Below are positions 7,940 to 16,402 of a stretch of 64,000 nucleotides of DNA, piece after piece (the first letter of the stretch is position 1; each line of letters opens with the position of its first letter). This stretch comes from Amycolatopsis endophytica (GTDB taxonomy: Bacteria; Actinomycetota; Actinomycetes; Mycobacteriales; Pseudonocardiaceae): contig NZ_JACCFK010000001.1 in the NCBI RefSeq assembly GCF_013410405.1, positions 4,216,001 through 4,280,000 on the forward strand. Direction: 5' to 3'. A program made the position numbers and the translations under genes. Below the pieces are notes generated by a model, which worked only from the letters and a program-made list of their open reading frames with translations, did not search any database and had not been told where the DNA came from.

Positions 7940-8949
7940 ACCGCGAAGATCCATTGTGGACTGATGAGGCGCGGGCGTTGCGCGAGTCGGTGCGGACGCT
8001 GCTGGCCCGGCGCTCGGACGTGCGTGCCGCGATGGCCGCACCGCTGGGCTACGACGACAAGCTGTGGTCCACGATGTGCGAGCAGATCGGCGTCGCGGCG
8101 CTGGCGATCCCCGAGGAGTACGACGGCGCGGGCGCGACACTGGCCGAGGCGTGCGTGGTGCTGGAGGAGCTGGGCCGGACCCTGACGCCGGTGCCGATGC
8201 TCGGGTCGTCGGTCCTGTGTGGACAGGCGGTGCTGCTGACCGGTGATGACGAGGCGTGCCGTCGTCTGCTGCCGGGTATCGCCGCGGGCACCACACTGGC
8301 CGCGCTGGCCTGGTCAGGTGTGGACGGTGGGGTGGCGTGCGTTCTCGCCGACGGCCGGATCGACGGCACCGCGCACTACGTGCTCGACGGTGACCTCGCG
8401 GACGTGCTCCTCGTGGTGGCACGCACCCCGGACGGCCTCGGTCTGTTCGAGGCCGCGCCGTCCGGCGTGCGCCGGGAGCAGGTCACGACACTGGACCCGA
8501 CGCGACGGCTCGCGGTCGTCTCGTTCGACGGCGCGCCCGCCCGCCGGCTCGGCTCCGGCGGGTTCGACGTGGAGCGGTTGCGGCAGGTGGCGGTCGTGGC
8601 GCTGGCCGCCGAGCAGGTCGGCGGGGCGGCGAGGGCGCTGGAGCTGACGGTGGAGTACACGAAGCAGCGCCACCAGTTCGGCAGGCCGATCGGCAGCTTC
8701 CAGGCGCTCAAGCACCGGATGGCCGACGTGCACGTGCGGGTCGAGATGGCGCGTTCGGCGCTGTTCGCCGCCCTGACCGGCGACGAGCCCGCCGAGGACG
8801 CGGTCACGGCGAAGACCGTCTGCTCCGAGGCGTTCCGGCACGCCGCCGCCGAGATGGTGCAACTGCACGGCGGCCTCGCGATCACCTGGGAACACGACGC
8901 GCACCTGTACTTCAAACGCGCCCACGGAAGCGCCCTGCTGTTCGACTGA
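7936..8949 (+). CDS. Acyl-CoA dehydrogenase, FadE33-like small subunit
   Basis: A 337-residue acyl-CoA dehydrogenase-fold protein, GTG start at 7936 overlapping the previous stop by four bases. It has an N-terminal helical domain (IPEEYDGAGATLAEACVVLEELG), a short beta domain and C-terminal EYTKQRHQFGRPIGSFQALKHRMADVHV with VQLHGGLAITWEHDAHLYFKRA. As with the preceding gene, the canonical SEP-AGSD loop is replaced (LAWSGVDGG), pointing to the partner subunit of a heterotetramer such as FadE31-FadE33. It is the last gene of the fadD3 operon; 123 bp follow before the next unit, with no strong terminator seen. Confidence 0.8.
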   Translation: MNREDPLWTDEARALRESVRTLLARRSDVRAAMAAPLGYDDKLWSTMCEQIGVAALAIPEEYDGAGATLAEACVVLEELGRTLTPVPMLGSSVLCGQAVLLTGDDEACRRLLPGIAAGTTLAALAWSGVDGGVACVLADGRIDGTAHYVLDGDLADVLLVVARTPDGLGLFEAAPSGVRREQVTTLDPTRRLAVVSFDGAPARRLGSGGFDVERLRQVAVVALAAEQVGGAARALELTVEYTKQRHQFGRPIGSFQALKHRMADVHVRVEMARSALFAALTGDEPAEDAVTAKTVCSEAFRHAAAEMVQLHGGLAITWEHDAHLYFKRAHGSALLFD

Positions 8950-9015
8950 GGGCTACCCGCGGTTATTCCGGATCCACCCAGGTCGGCGCGGGGTCTTGCG
9001 CGCGCGCCGATGTGT

Positions 9016-9046
9016 GTTACCTTAGGTAACAGTAAACCGAGGTAAC
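9016..9046. promoter_or_regulatory. Palindromic operator upstream of the diiron oxygenase
   Basis: GTTACCT-T-AGGTAAC (9016-9030) is a perfect inverted repeat with 7-bp arms around one base. A further AGGTAAC half-site lies 16 bp downstream (9040-9046). The size and symmetry suit a TetR-family dimer. The site ends 27 bp before the ATG of the AurF-like gene, where a repressor would block the promoter. No cognate regulator gene is adjacent. Confidence 0.6.
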
Positions 9047-9072
9047 AGGCAAAAGGTGTCAGGGAGGGTGCC

Positions 9073-9990
9073 ATGACCAGCGTCGGTGCGCACGAGCACG
9101 CGGACACTGCGCAGCCTGACCGCCAGTCGGTCGCGCAGAGGTTGCTGGACTCGTCCGAGACGTTGTCCTACGACCCCGTCAAGGAGGTCGACTGGGAGAC
9201 GCCGCTGGACACGAGTTACCACGGCGCGAGCCCGGAGTGGAGCACGCTCTATGGCACCTCGTACTGGGCCGAGATGACCCCCGAGCAGCAGCGCGAGCTG
9301 ACCCGCCAGGAGGCGGCGTCGGTCGCGAGCACCGGGATCTGGTTCGAGATGATCCTGCAGCAGATGGTGCTGCGCGACTTCTACGCCAAAGATCCGACCG
9401 ATCCGGCCTTCCAGTGGGCGCTCACCGAGATCGCCGACGAATGCCGCCACTCGATCATGTTCGCCCGCGGCGCGGCGAAGCTCGGGGCCCCGGCCTACCG
9501 CCCGCGCCGTCTCGCGGTCGAGCTGGGCCGCTTCTTCAAGACCACCGCGACCGGCGAGGCCGCCTACGCCGCCATCCTGGTCGCCGAAGAGGTCCTCGAC
9601 GTCATGCAGCGCGACTGGATGCGCGACGAGCGCGTGGTCCCGTTCGTGCGCACCATCAACAACATCCACGTGGTCGAGGAATCGCGGCACATGAAGTTCG
9701 CCCGCGAGGAGACCCGCGAGCGGCTGGAGGGGGCCGGCCGCCTGCGCCGCCAGTACAACGCGCTGGTCGTGTCCATCGCGGCGTACTTCATCGTCAGCAG
9801 CATGGTCAACGAGAAGGTCTACGCCAACGCCGGACTCGACAGCAAGCGCGCGATCCGCGAGGCGCGGTCCAACGAGCACCACAAGGCGATGCTGCGCTCC
9901 AGCTGCGCCGGCCTGATGGAGTTCCTCGACTCCGCCGGGCTGCTCACCAAGGCCGCGACCGTGTTCTACAAGCGCGCCAACCTGATCTGA
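9073..9990 (+). CDS. AurF-like diiron oxygenase
   Basis: A 305-residue protein of the AurF / p-aminobenzoate N-oxygenase superfamily. Helical segments carry the expected iron ligands: a Glu in TGIWFEMILQQM, E..CRH in EIADECRHSIMF, EE in LVAEEVLD and E-x-x-H in VVEESRHMKFA. AurF enzymes oxidise amines or other substrates with a carboxylate/His-bridged diiron centre and need an external electron source. The next gene, 3 bp downstream, encodes a ferredoxin/NADP reductase, an arrangement also found in mycobacteria (Rv0885 - fprB). The substrate is unknown. The ATG at 9073 follows AGGGAGGG with a short gap. A palindromic operator lies just upstream. Confidence 0.85.
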   Translation: MTSVGAHEHADTAQPDRQSVAQRLLDSSETLSYDPVKEVDWETPLDTSYHGASPEWSTLYGTSYWAEMTPEQQRELTRQEAASVASTGIWFEMILQQMVLRDFYAKDPTDPAFQWALTEIADECRHSIMFARGAAKLGAPAYRPRRLAVELGRFFKTTATGEAAYAAILVAEEVLDVMQRDWMRDERVVPFVRTINNIHVVEESRHMKFAREETRERLEGAGRLRRQYNALVVSIAAYFIVSSMVNEKVYANAGLDSKRAIREARSNEHHKAMLRSSCAGLMEFLDSAGLLTKAATVFYKRANLI

Positions 9991-9993
9991 GCC

Positions 9994-11472
9994 ATGGCCT
10001 ACGCGATCACCCAGACCTGCTGCAACGACGCCTCGTGCGTGTCGGTGTGCCCGGTCAACTGCATCCACCCGACGCCGGACGAGCCGGACTTCGGCACCAC
10101 CGAGATGCTCTACATCGACCCGGGCACCTGCATCGACTGCGGCGCCTGCGCGGACGCCTGCCCGGTCGACGCGATCTTCCCGGTGGACGCGCTGGCCGCG
10201 TCGATGCAGCCCTACGCCGGGATCAACGCCGACCACTACCTCGGGCGTGAACCGGCCGCGGCCGACCCCGCGCCGAACTTCCACGCGTGGGGCCCGCCGC
10301 TGTTCACCCGCACCATCCCGAGCGACTTCCCGGCGCTGGACGTCGCCGTGGTCGGCTCCGGTCCGGCGGGCATGTACGCGGTCGAGGACCTGTTGCTGCA
10401 CACCAGTTCCCGGGTGACGCTGATCGACCGGCTGGAGACGGCGGGCGGTCTGGTGCGCTACGGGGTGGCGCCGGACCACCCGTCCACGAAGAAGATCGGC
10501 GAGACGTTCGCGCGCTACCACCACCACCCGCGGCTGCGGATGCGGCTCGGTACCGAGGTGGGCCGTGACGTGGCCGTGGACGAGCTGGCGCGGCGGTACG
10601 ACGCGGTGATCTACGCGGTCGGCGCGTCCTCGGCGAAGCGGCTCGGCATCCCGGGCGAGGACCTGGACGGCAGCGTCGCGGCGACGACCGTGGTCGCCTG
10701 GTACAACGGCCACCCGGACGTGCCCGCGGACGCCGTCGACCTGTCCTCGGAACGGATCGTCGTGGTGGGCACCGGCAACGTGGCACTGGACGTGGCGCGG
10801 ATCCTGACGACGGACCCGGCCTCGCTGGAGGGCACGTCGATCTCGCCCGCGGCACTGGAACGGCTCAAGGCGAGCCGGGTGCGGGAGGTCGTGGTGCTCG
10901 GGCGGCGCGGTCCGGAATCCGCCGCGTACACGACGCCGGAACTGCTGGCGCTCACGCGGCACGAGGACATCGACCTGGTCGTCGACGCGCACGACCCGCG
11001 CGTCATCGAGGCGATCGACGCCGGCGGGAAGGCCGCGCTGCTGCGCGACCTCAAGCAGGAGAGCATCGACTGGACCGCGCCGGTGCCGCCCGGGAAGCGC
11101 CGCATCGTGCTGCGCTTCCACTCCGCACCGCTGGAGGTGCTGGGCTCCGATGCGGTGCGCGCGCTGCGGGTTGCGGGCGACGTGGAGATCCCGGCGGGGA
11201 ACGTGGTGCGCGCCGTGGGGTACCGCGGCGTGCCGGTGCCGGGCCTGCCGTTCGACGAGGACACCGGCACCATCCCCAACGACGGCGGACGCGTGACGCC
11301 GGGGACCTACGTGGTGGGCTGGATCAAGCGCGGCCCCTCGGGCGGGATCGGCGCGAACAGGGCGTGCGCGCAGGAGACGGTGGGCCGCCTCCTCGACGAC
11401 GCCGTGGCCGGGAAGCTGCGGGTTTCCGGACGGCGGAAGGGGCTGGCCGCCCGGCTGGCGCGGCGGTCCTGA
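9994..11472 (+). CDS. fprB: Ferredoxin/ferredoxin-NADP reductase FprB-like
   Basis: A 492-residue fusion. The first 70 residues are a bacterial ferredoxin with clusters of Cys in CCNDASCVSVCPVNC and CIDCGACADACPVDAI, consistent with a 7Fe or 2x[4Fe-4S] domain. Then follows an adrenodoxin-reductase-type flavoprotein with the FAD dinucleotide motif VVGSGPAGMYA near residue 118 and the NADP motif VVGTGNVALDVARIL near 257, ending in the typical GWIKRGPSGGIGANR. It would pass electrons from NADPH through FAD to its own iron-sulfur clusters, most plausibly to the AurF-like oxygenase encoded 3 bp upstream. It matches mycobacterial FprB in domain order and length. Confidence 0.9.
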   Translation: MAYAITQTCCNDASCVSVCPVNCIHPTPDEPDFGTTEMLYIDPGTCIDCGACADACPVDAIFPVDALAASMQPYAGINADHYLGREPAAADPAPNFHAWGPPLFTRTIPSDFPALDVAVVGSGPAGMYAVEDLLLHTSSRVTLIDRLETAGGLVRYGVAPDHPSTKKIGETFARYHHHPRLRMRLGTEVGRDVAVDELARRYDAVIYAVGASSAKRLGIPGEDLDGSVAATTVVAWYNGHPDVPADAVDLSSERIVVVGTGNVALDVARILTTDPASLEGTSISPAALERLKASRVREVVVLGRRGPESAAYTTPELLALTRHEDIDLVVDAHDPRVIEAIDAGGKAALLRDLKQESIDWTAPVPPGKRRIVLRFHSAPLEVLGSDAVRALRVAGDVEIPAGNVVRAVGYRGVPVPGLPFDEDTGTIPNDGGRVTPGTYVVGWIKRGPSGGIGANRACAQETVGRLLDDAVAGKLRVSGRRKGLAARLARRS

Positions 11473-11520
11473 CCGCTTCCGGCCAGCACACCCACCCCGG
11501 GTTCGCACCTCACTAGCTTC

Positions 11521-11537
11521 GGTTCCGGAGCGGAACC
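11521..11537. promoter_or_regulatory. Inverted repeat in the leader of the small membrane protein gene
   Basis: GGTTCC-ggagc-GGAACC (6-bp arms, 5-bp loop) lies directly before the ribosome-binding site GGGAGG (11539-11544) of the next gene. It may be an operator or a small RNA stem. There is no further support. Confidence 0.35.
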
Positions 11538-11549
11538 AGGGAGGTAGTG

Positions 11550-11972
11550 GTGGCAGCGAAACCGTACGGGAAGAGCCGGGTGTCGACCGTGCTCGCCGTC
11601 GTGTTCGGGTTCCTGACCGGGTTCCTCTGCCTGCTGCGGTTCGCCGCCGCGATCGCCGTGCTGCCCGCGGCCGAGCACCGGGTGGCGGCGTTGCTGCTGC
11701 TCGGGCTGCTCTACGGCGCGGGCATGGTGCTGTCGCTCGCCGGCACCGGATTGCTGCTCGCCCGCAACGCCGCGGCGGTCACCTGGCTGACCCTGGGCTG
11801 CGTGACCGCGTTCGTCATCGTGCTCACCGAACTCGCGCTGCACGCGCTGCCCCGTAACGTCAGCGTCCCGCAGGACCCCTACCTGAGCTGGATGTTCCTG
11901 TTCGCCCTGATGACGCTGGTCCAGGTGCGCCGGAAAAACACCAAGCACCGCCTGGCCGCCGGGAAGAGCTGA
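11550..11972 (+). CDS. Small integral membrane protein, function unknown
   Basis: About 140 residues with four hydrophobic stretches: VLAVVFGFLTGFLCLLRFAAAIAVL, LLLLGLLYGAGMVLSLAGTGLLL, WLTLGCVTAFVIVLTEL and WMFLFALMTLVQVR, with a basic tail (RRKNTKHRL). I do not recognise a named family. GTG 11550 has GGGAGG six bases upstream; GTG 11547 is one codon earlier and also possible. It stands alone between fprB and the DUF574 methyltransferase, with 77 bp before it and 106 bp after it. Confidence 0.65.
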   Translation: MAAKPYGKSRVSTVLAVVFGFLTGFLCLLRFAAAIAVLPAAEHRVAALLLLGLLYGAGMVLSLAGTGLLLARNAAAVTWLTLGCVTAFVIVLTELALHALPRNVSVPQDPYLSWMFLFALMTLVQVRRKNTKHRLAAGKS

Positions 11973-12078
11973 CGGCGGTCCGGCCACCGGACCCGTCGAG
12001 TGAGGTGTTCCCGCCCGGGCTCGTTGGCGGCCCGCTAGTATTCGCGCGAACACCCTCCGCGGCGGAAAGCAGGCAGGA

Positions 12079-12942
12079 ATGGCGAAGTCCCGGTTCGAGC
12101 AGTTCCCGATGGAAGGCGTCGACCTGGATCACCCGAACGTGGCCCGGGTGTACGACTACTACCTCGGCGGCAAGGCGAACTACGCGGTCGACCGCGTGTT
12201 CGCGGAGAAGGCGCTGGCCTCGTTCCCGTTCGTGCGCCCGGCGGCGAAGTCGAACCGGCTGTTCCTGCACCGCGCGGTGCGGTACCTGGTCAAGCAGGGG
12301 GTGCGCCAGTTCATCGACATCGGGTCCGGTGTGCCGACGATGGGCAGCACCCACCAGGTCGCCGACGAGCTGGACACCGGCACGCGCGTGGTCTACATCG
12401 ACAACGAGCCGGTCGCGGTCGCGCATTCGCAGATGCTGCTGGAGAAGGAAGGCGACCTCGCCCGGCACGGCGTGATCCAGGCCGATCTGCGCGATCCGGA
12501 CCTGTTGTGGCGCAAGGTCGGCGAGTCGGAGGTCATCGACCTGACCCAGCCGGTCGCGTTGCTGCTGATCGCGGTCCTGCACGTCACCCAGCCGGGGCCG
12601 GACGGCACCGACGTCGGCCCCGCCGCGGTCGCGCGCTACCGCGAGCTGCTCGGCCAGGGCTCGTACCTGGTGCTGTCCCACGGCACGGCCGACGGGGTAC
12701 CGGAAAGCCGGGCCCGTGAGATGGCCGAGTTCGGCTCGATGTACGACGCCACCGCGACCCCGGTGATCTGGCGCCCGCGCGGTGAGATCGAGGAACTGTT
12801 CGGCGACCTGGAGATGGTCGAGCCCGGCGCGACCTGGACCCCGCTCTGGCACCCCGAGGAAAACGGCGAGAACGCCCCCGAGATCGAGTTCGACGCCCCC
12901 AACGACTCGGTCGTGTGGGCAGGCGTGGCCCGCAAACCCTGA
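12079..12942 (+). CDS. SAM-dependent methyltransferase, DUF574 (SAV2177) family
   Basis: A 287-residue protein of the actinobacterial DUF574 family. It begins with DLDHPNVARVYDYYLGGKANYAVDR, the hallmark D-x-x-x-P-x-x-A-R-x-Y-D-Y-x-L-G-G-K-x-N, followed by the SAM-binding segment QFIDIGSGVPT and later VVYIDNEPVAV. A role as a class I methyltransferase is predicted for the family, but substrates are unknown and the genes often occur in multiple copies in Pseudonocardiaceae and Streptomyces. ATG 12079 follows GGCAGG. Its stop codon is immediately followed by 21-bp repeat array A. Confidence 0.9.
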   Translation: MAKSRFEQFPMEGVDLDHPNVARVYDYYLGGKANYAVDRVFAEKALASFPFVRPAAKSNRLFLHRAVRYLVKQGVRQFIDIGSGVPTMGSTHQVADELDTGTRVVYIDNEPVAVAHSQMLLEKEGDLARHGVIQADLRDPDLLWRKVGESEVIDLTQPVALLLIAVLHVTQPGPDGTDVGPAAVARYRELLGQGSYLVLSHGTADGVPESRAREMAEFGSMYDATATPVIWRPRGEIEELFGDLEMVEPGATWTPLWHPEENGENAPEIEFDAPNDSVVWAGVARKP

Positions 12943-13113
12943 CCGCCCAACACACCGCCCTGACCGCCCAACACACCGCCCTGAGCGGCAAACACGCCGC
13001 CCTGAGCGGCAAACACGCCGCCGTCCGGCGTGTTGGCTGTTGCGGGCACCGTGTTTGCCCTTCCGGGCACCGTGTTGGCTGTTGCGGGCGCCGTGTTGGT
13101 CTGCCGGGGACCC
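12943..13113. repeat. 21-bp inverted-tandem array A (4 + 4 units)
   Basis: The motif C(A/C)AACAC occurs at 12947, 12968, 12989 and 13010 (exactly 21 bp apart). Its reverse complement GTGTT(G/T)G then occurs at 13030, 13051, 13072 and 13093 (again 21 bp apart). The two halves meet with a 20-bp step, so the phase nearly continues through the centre. Bases between motifs are similar but not identical, so the transcript could fold into a long imperfect hairpin. The array starts at the stop codon of the DUF574 gene and ends about 60 bp before the permease start. It is read through by open frames in several phases because 21 is a multiple of three, but these have no protein character. Confidence 0.85.
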
Positions 13114-13176
13114 GACCGTCCGGCGGGCCCGTCGAAAACCGGTGATCTCCCGGCCTTCTCGTGCAAGACTGCGCTG

Positions 13177-15744
13177 GTGAAGCGCTGGGGGTTGCCGTCG
13201 CCGTGGGCGCGCGCGCCGTGGATGCTGCTGCGCCGTCCCGCCATCTCCGTCGCGGTGGCCGCGGCCGCGTTCCTCGTCGCCCTGCCCGCGGCGGCCGCGG
13301 CATTGTTCCTGTCCGCGGCGGGCAACGCGAGCCTGCGCGACCAGACCGCCGACGCCTGCCCCGCCTTCACCGGCGCCCACGTCGAGGCGTCGCTGGAGTT
13401 CACCGGCGCGTCCGGGGCACGGCAACTCGACCGGCGGGTCCGCGCGCTGACCGAGGCCGGGGCACCCGTGCCGCGCCTGTCCGGACCGGTCGTGACCCTG
13501 ACCAGCCGCGCCACCGTCGGCACCGGCACCGTCTCACTGGTCGCCCGCGACGGTTTCGCGGACAACGTCACCGTGCTCGACGGCGGCAGCGGGCCCGGCC
13601 TGTGGTTGCCGGACGGGTTCGCCGGCGCGCAGGGGATACGCGTCGGCGACCAGGTGCCCGTCGCGCTGACCGGGCGGACCGCGATGATGCCCGTCGCGGC
13701 GGTCTACGCGGACCTGCGCTCGCAACCCGACCGGCCGTACTGGTGCGGCCTCGTCGACCTCTACCGCGGCAAGCCGCTGGGCGAGGTCGCGATCTACCCG
13801 CTCGCGCTCGTGTCCAGGGACGACTTCCTCGCGCTCGCCGACGGCACCGGGTCCGTGGCCGGTACCACGGTGGAACTGGCCGTCAACACGGACGGCCTCA
13901 CCACGGCGAACGTCCACCCCGTTCTCGACGGCCTGCAGCGGCTTCGCGACGACACCAACCAGGCCGTGGACCGCTATCCCGGCGGCGTCCGGTTCAGTTC
14001 GGGTCTGCCCGCGATGGCCGAGCGGGCGGATCTCGTCGTCGGCGCGCTCACCGGCACCGTGGTGCCGCTCGCCGCGGCCGCCACCCTCGCCGGGCTGGTC
14101 GTCGCGGGCGCGGCGGGCGGGTTCTGGGTCGACCGGCGCCGCGCCGAACTGACCGTGCTGTCCGCCCGCGGCGCCGGACCCGTCGCGCTGGCGGGCAAGG
14201 CCGTGCTGGAGGTCGCGCTCGTCGTCGCGGCGGGTGCGGTGGGCGGGTGGTTCGCCGCCCGCGCGCTCGTCGGGTCGGCCGGGCCCATCGCCCTGTTCAC
14301 CCCTGCCGCGCGCGCCGGGTCGGTGTGGGCGACGGCCGGTGCGTTCGTGGTGACGCTGGGCGCGATCGCCCTGGTCGCCGCTCGCCGCACGGCCCATCTG
14401 TTCGACGTGCCCCCGGTGCGCGCCCACCGCCGGAGCCGGATGCCGTGGGAGGTACTGCCGCTGGCCGGTGCGGTGGTCAGCTGGTTCGTCCTCGGCGACG
14501 ACGTGCAGACCGGGTCGGCCGGCGCGGGCACCGTCGCGCACGTGCCGCCCCGGCTGGTGGTCGCGCCGATCCTGCTGGTCATCGCCCTCGCGCTGGGTGT
14601 GGCGAGGCTGACCCGGTGGATGCTGGCGCGGGCCCGCGCCCGCGGCGGGCCCGCGCACGCCGGGCTGTTCCTGGCGACCCGCCGGGTGCTGGCCGGACCG
14701 GTCGCGGCGGCGGTGCTGATCGGCGCGACCGCGGTGCCGGTGGCGCTCGCCGTGTACGGGGCGTCGGTGACCGGCTCGGTCGAGCGGACCCTGCACGCGG
14801 AGGGACAGCTGATCGTCGGCACCGACGTGGTGTTCTCCCTGGAGGGGCCGGCCCCGGTCCCGCCCGCGCTCGTGGACAGCGCGAGCGCGGTGTCCTACTA
14901 CAACAACGCCCGCGTCGGCGGCACGACCGTCGAGGTGATCGGCGTGGACCCGGCGACGTTCGGCCGCGCCGCCTTCTGGGATCCCGCGCTGCCCGGACCC
15001 TCGTTGGACGATCTGCTCGGGCGTCTCGCGAGCGGGGAGAAGATCGCCGTACTCGCCGGAGCGACCCGTGGCGCGTCCACTGTGGACATCGGTGGGCGGG
15101 CGATGCCGCTGACCGTGGTCGGGGTTCCGCAGCTGCCGGGGAAGAAGTCGGGCAATCCGCTGCTGATGGTGCGGCAGGACGTCCTGGACGGGCTCGGGCT
15201 GGTGACCCGGCCGCAGCTGTGGGTCCGGGGCGATCCGGACCGGATCCTGCCCGCGGTCGCCGGCCTGCCGGTGCGGACCTACGCCGAGGCGGCCAGCGTC
15301 ACCGCCGCGGGTGTCTACTCGCCGATCACCTACACGTTCGGCTTCCTGGCGGCGGTTTCGCTGCTGTGCGGCGCGATCATCATCGTCGGGCTCCTGCTGT
15401 ACCTGACGGCGAAGGCGCGGGCACGGCGCAGCGCGTACGTGCTCCTGAAACGGATGTCGGTGTCGGCGGCCGACCACTGGCGGTCGCTGTTTTTCGAGGT
15501 GGGTGGTCTGCTGCTGGCCGGGTTCGTCGCGGGGCTGGCGCTGGCGGCTGTCGCCGTCGCATTCACTTACGGCGCCTACGATCTCAACCCCGCGACGGTG
15601 CCCGGCACGGTGCTGGACGTGCCGTGGGGGCTGGTCGGCGGGCTGGCCGCCGCGGCGGTGGTCACGACGATGCTCGCGGCGGCCGTCGCGCAACGCGCGG
15701 TGTCCCGCGCCCGGCCGGCGGAGGTGCTGCGTGACTCACGATGA
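13177..15744 (+). CDS. ABC transporter permease, FtsX/MacB type
   Basis: About 855 residues. One N-terminal membrane segment (around residues 20-42) is followed by an extracytoplasmic domain of roughly 240 residues, a cluster of about six membrane segments (285-530), a second extracytoplasmic domain, and three C-terminal segments (717-840) ending in RARPAEVLRDSR. This two-unit FtsX layout is typical of MacB-like or lipoprotein/peptide exporters in actinomycetes. The start is set at GTG 13177 because the longer open frame runs back through repeat array A and has heptad repeats unlike protein. The gene overlaps the first ATPase gene by 14 bp. The cargo is unknown. Confidence 0.85.
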   Translation: MKRWGLPSPWARAPWMLLRRPAISVAVAAAAFLVALPAAAAALFLSAAGNASLRDQTADACPAFTGAHVEASLEFTGASGARQLDRRVRALTEAGAPVPRLSGPVVTLTSRATVGTGTVSLVARDGFADNVTVLDGGSGPGLWLPDGFAGAQGIRVGDQVPVALTGRTAMMPVAAVYADLRSQPDRPYWCGLVDLYRGKPLGEVAIYPLALVSRDDFLALADGTGSVAGTTVELAVNTDGLTTANVHPVLDGLQRLRDDTNQAVDRYPGGVRFSSGLPAMAERADLVVGALTGTVVPLAAAATLAGLVVAGAAGGFWVDRRRAELTVLSARGAGPVALAGKAVLEVALVVAAGAVGGWFAARALVGSAGPIALFTPAARAGSVWATAGAFVVTLGAIALVAARRTAHLFDVPPVRAHRRSRMPWEVLPLAGAVVSWFVLGDDVQTGSAGAGTVAHVPPRLVVAPILLVIALALGVARLTRWMLARARARGGPAHAGLFLATRRVLAGPVAAAVLIGATAVPVALAVYGASVTGSVERTLHAEGQLIVGTDVVFSLEGPAPVPPALVDSASAVSYYNNARVGGTTVEVIGVDPATFGRAAFWDPALPGPSLDDLLGRLASGEKIAVLAGATRGASTVDIGGRAMPLTVVGVPQLPGKKSGNPLLMVRQDVLDGLGLVTRPQLWVRGDPDRILPAVAGLPVRTYAEAASVTAAGVYSPITYTFGFLAAVSLLCGAIIIVGLLLYLTAKARARRSAYVLLKRMSVSAADHWRSLFFEVGGLLLAGFVAGLALAAVAVAFTYGAYDLNPATVPGTVLDVPWGLVGGLAAAAVVTTMLAAAVAQRAVSRARPAEVLRDSR

Positions 15745-16402
15745 GCGGGTTCTGTGGTGTGAGGGTGTCGAGTACGGCTACCCGACGCGCGGCGAGTCGG
15801 TGCGAGCGCTGTCAGGAGTCGCGTTGTCGGTACCGCGGGGCGCGATCACCGCGGTCGTGGGCCCGTCCGGATCGGGCAAGTCGACCCTGCTGAAGATCCT
15901 GGCCTGCCTGGAACGGCCGGAGGACGGTCGCGTGTGGATAGACGGCACGGAGGTCACCGGCCTGTCCGCGCGGACGCGCCGTGCGATGCGCCGGTCGCGG
16001 ATCGGGTACGTGTTCCAGGATCCGGCGGACAACCTGCTCGACTACCTGACGGTGTCCGGGCACCTGGCGCTCGCGGCGCGGTTGCGCGGGCGGGACACGG
16101 GCGCGGACGCGCTGGTGGACGTGCTCGGGCTGGCGCACCGCGCCGGGCACGTGCCGCGACGGCTCTCCGGTGGTGAGCAGCAGCGGGTGGCGCTGGCGTT
16201 CGCCGCGGTGGGTTCGCCGTCGGTGGTGGTCGCGGACGAGCCGACCGCGCAGCTGGACCGCTCGTCGGCCGCACGGGTGGTCGAGGCGTTGCGGGGACTG
16301 GCCGACCGCGGGCAGGCGATCCTGCTCGCCACGCACGATCCGTCGGTGAGCCGGGTCGCGGACCGGATCGTGGAGCTGGTGGACGGCCGGGTGGAGGGCT
16401 GA
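15731..16402 (+). CDS. ABC transporter ATP-binding protein (first of two)
   Basis: A 223-residue ATPase of the LolD/MacB class with Walker A GPSGSGKST, a Q-loop (YVFQDP), the intact signature LSGGEQQRVALAFA, Walker B VVVADEPTAQLD and the H-loop ATHDPS. GTG 15731 lies inside the permease 3' end (14-bp overlap), and its stop overlaps the next ATG by 1 bp, so the three ABC genes form one operon. It is the ATPase with fully canonical motifs and probably supplies the consensus site of a heterodimer with the next protein. Confidence 0.88.
   Translation: MTHDERVLWCEGVEYGYPTRGESVRALSGVALSVPRGAITAVVGPSGSGKSTLLKILACLERPEDGRVWIDGTEVTGLSARTRRAMRRSRIGYVFQDPADNLLDYLTVSGHLALAARLRGRDTGADALVDVLGLAHRAGHVPRRLSGGEQQRVALAFAAVGSPSVVVADEPTAQLDRSSAARVVEALRGLADRGQAILLATHDPSVSRVADRIVELVDGRVEG

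Noticed and set aside
9022..11508. An 828-codon minus-strand frame over the AurF and FprB genes
   Set aside because: Low-complexity sequence antisense to two strongly supported genes.
12943..13113. CRISPR array
   Set aside because: The unit is only 21 bp, there are no unique spacers, the second half is inverted, and no cas gene is seen.
13030..13176. Extension of the ABC permease N terminus into array A
   Set aside because: The added residues form a heptad repeat created by the 21-bp DNA repeat, and GTG 13177 gives a normal FtsX N terminus.
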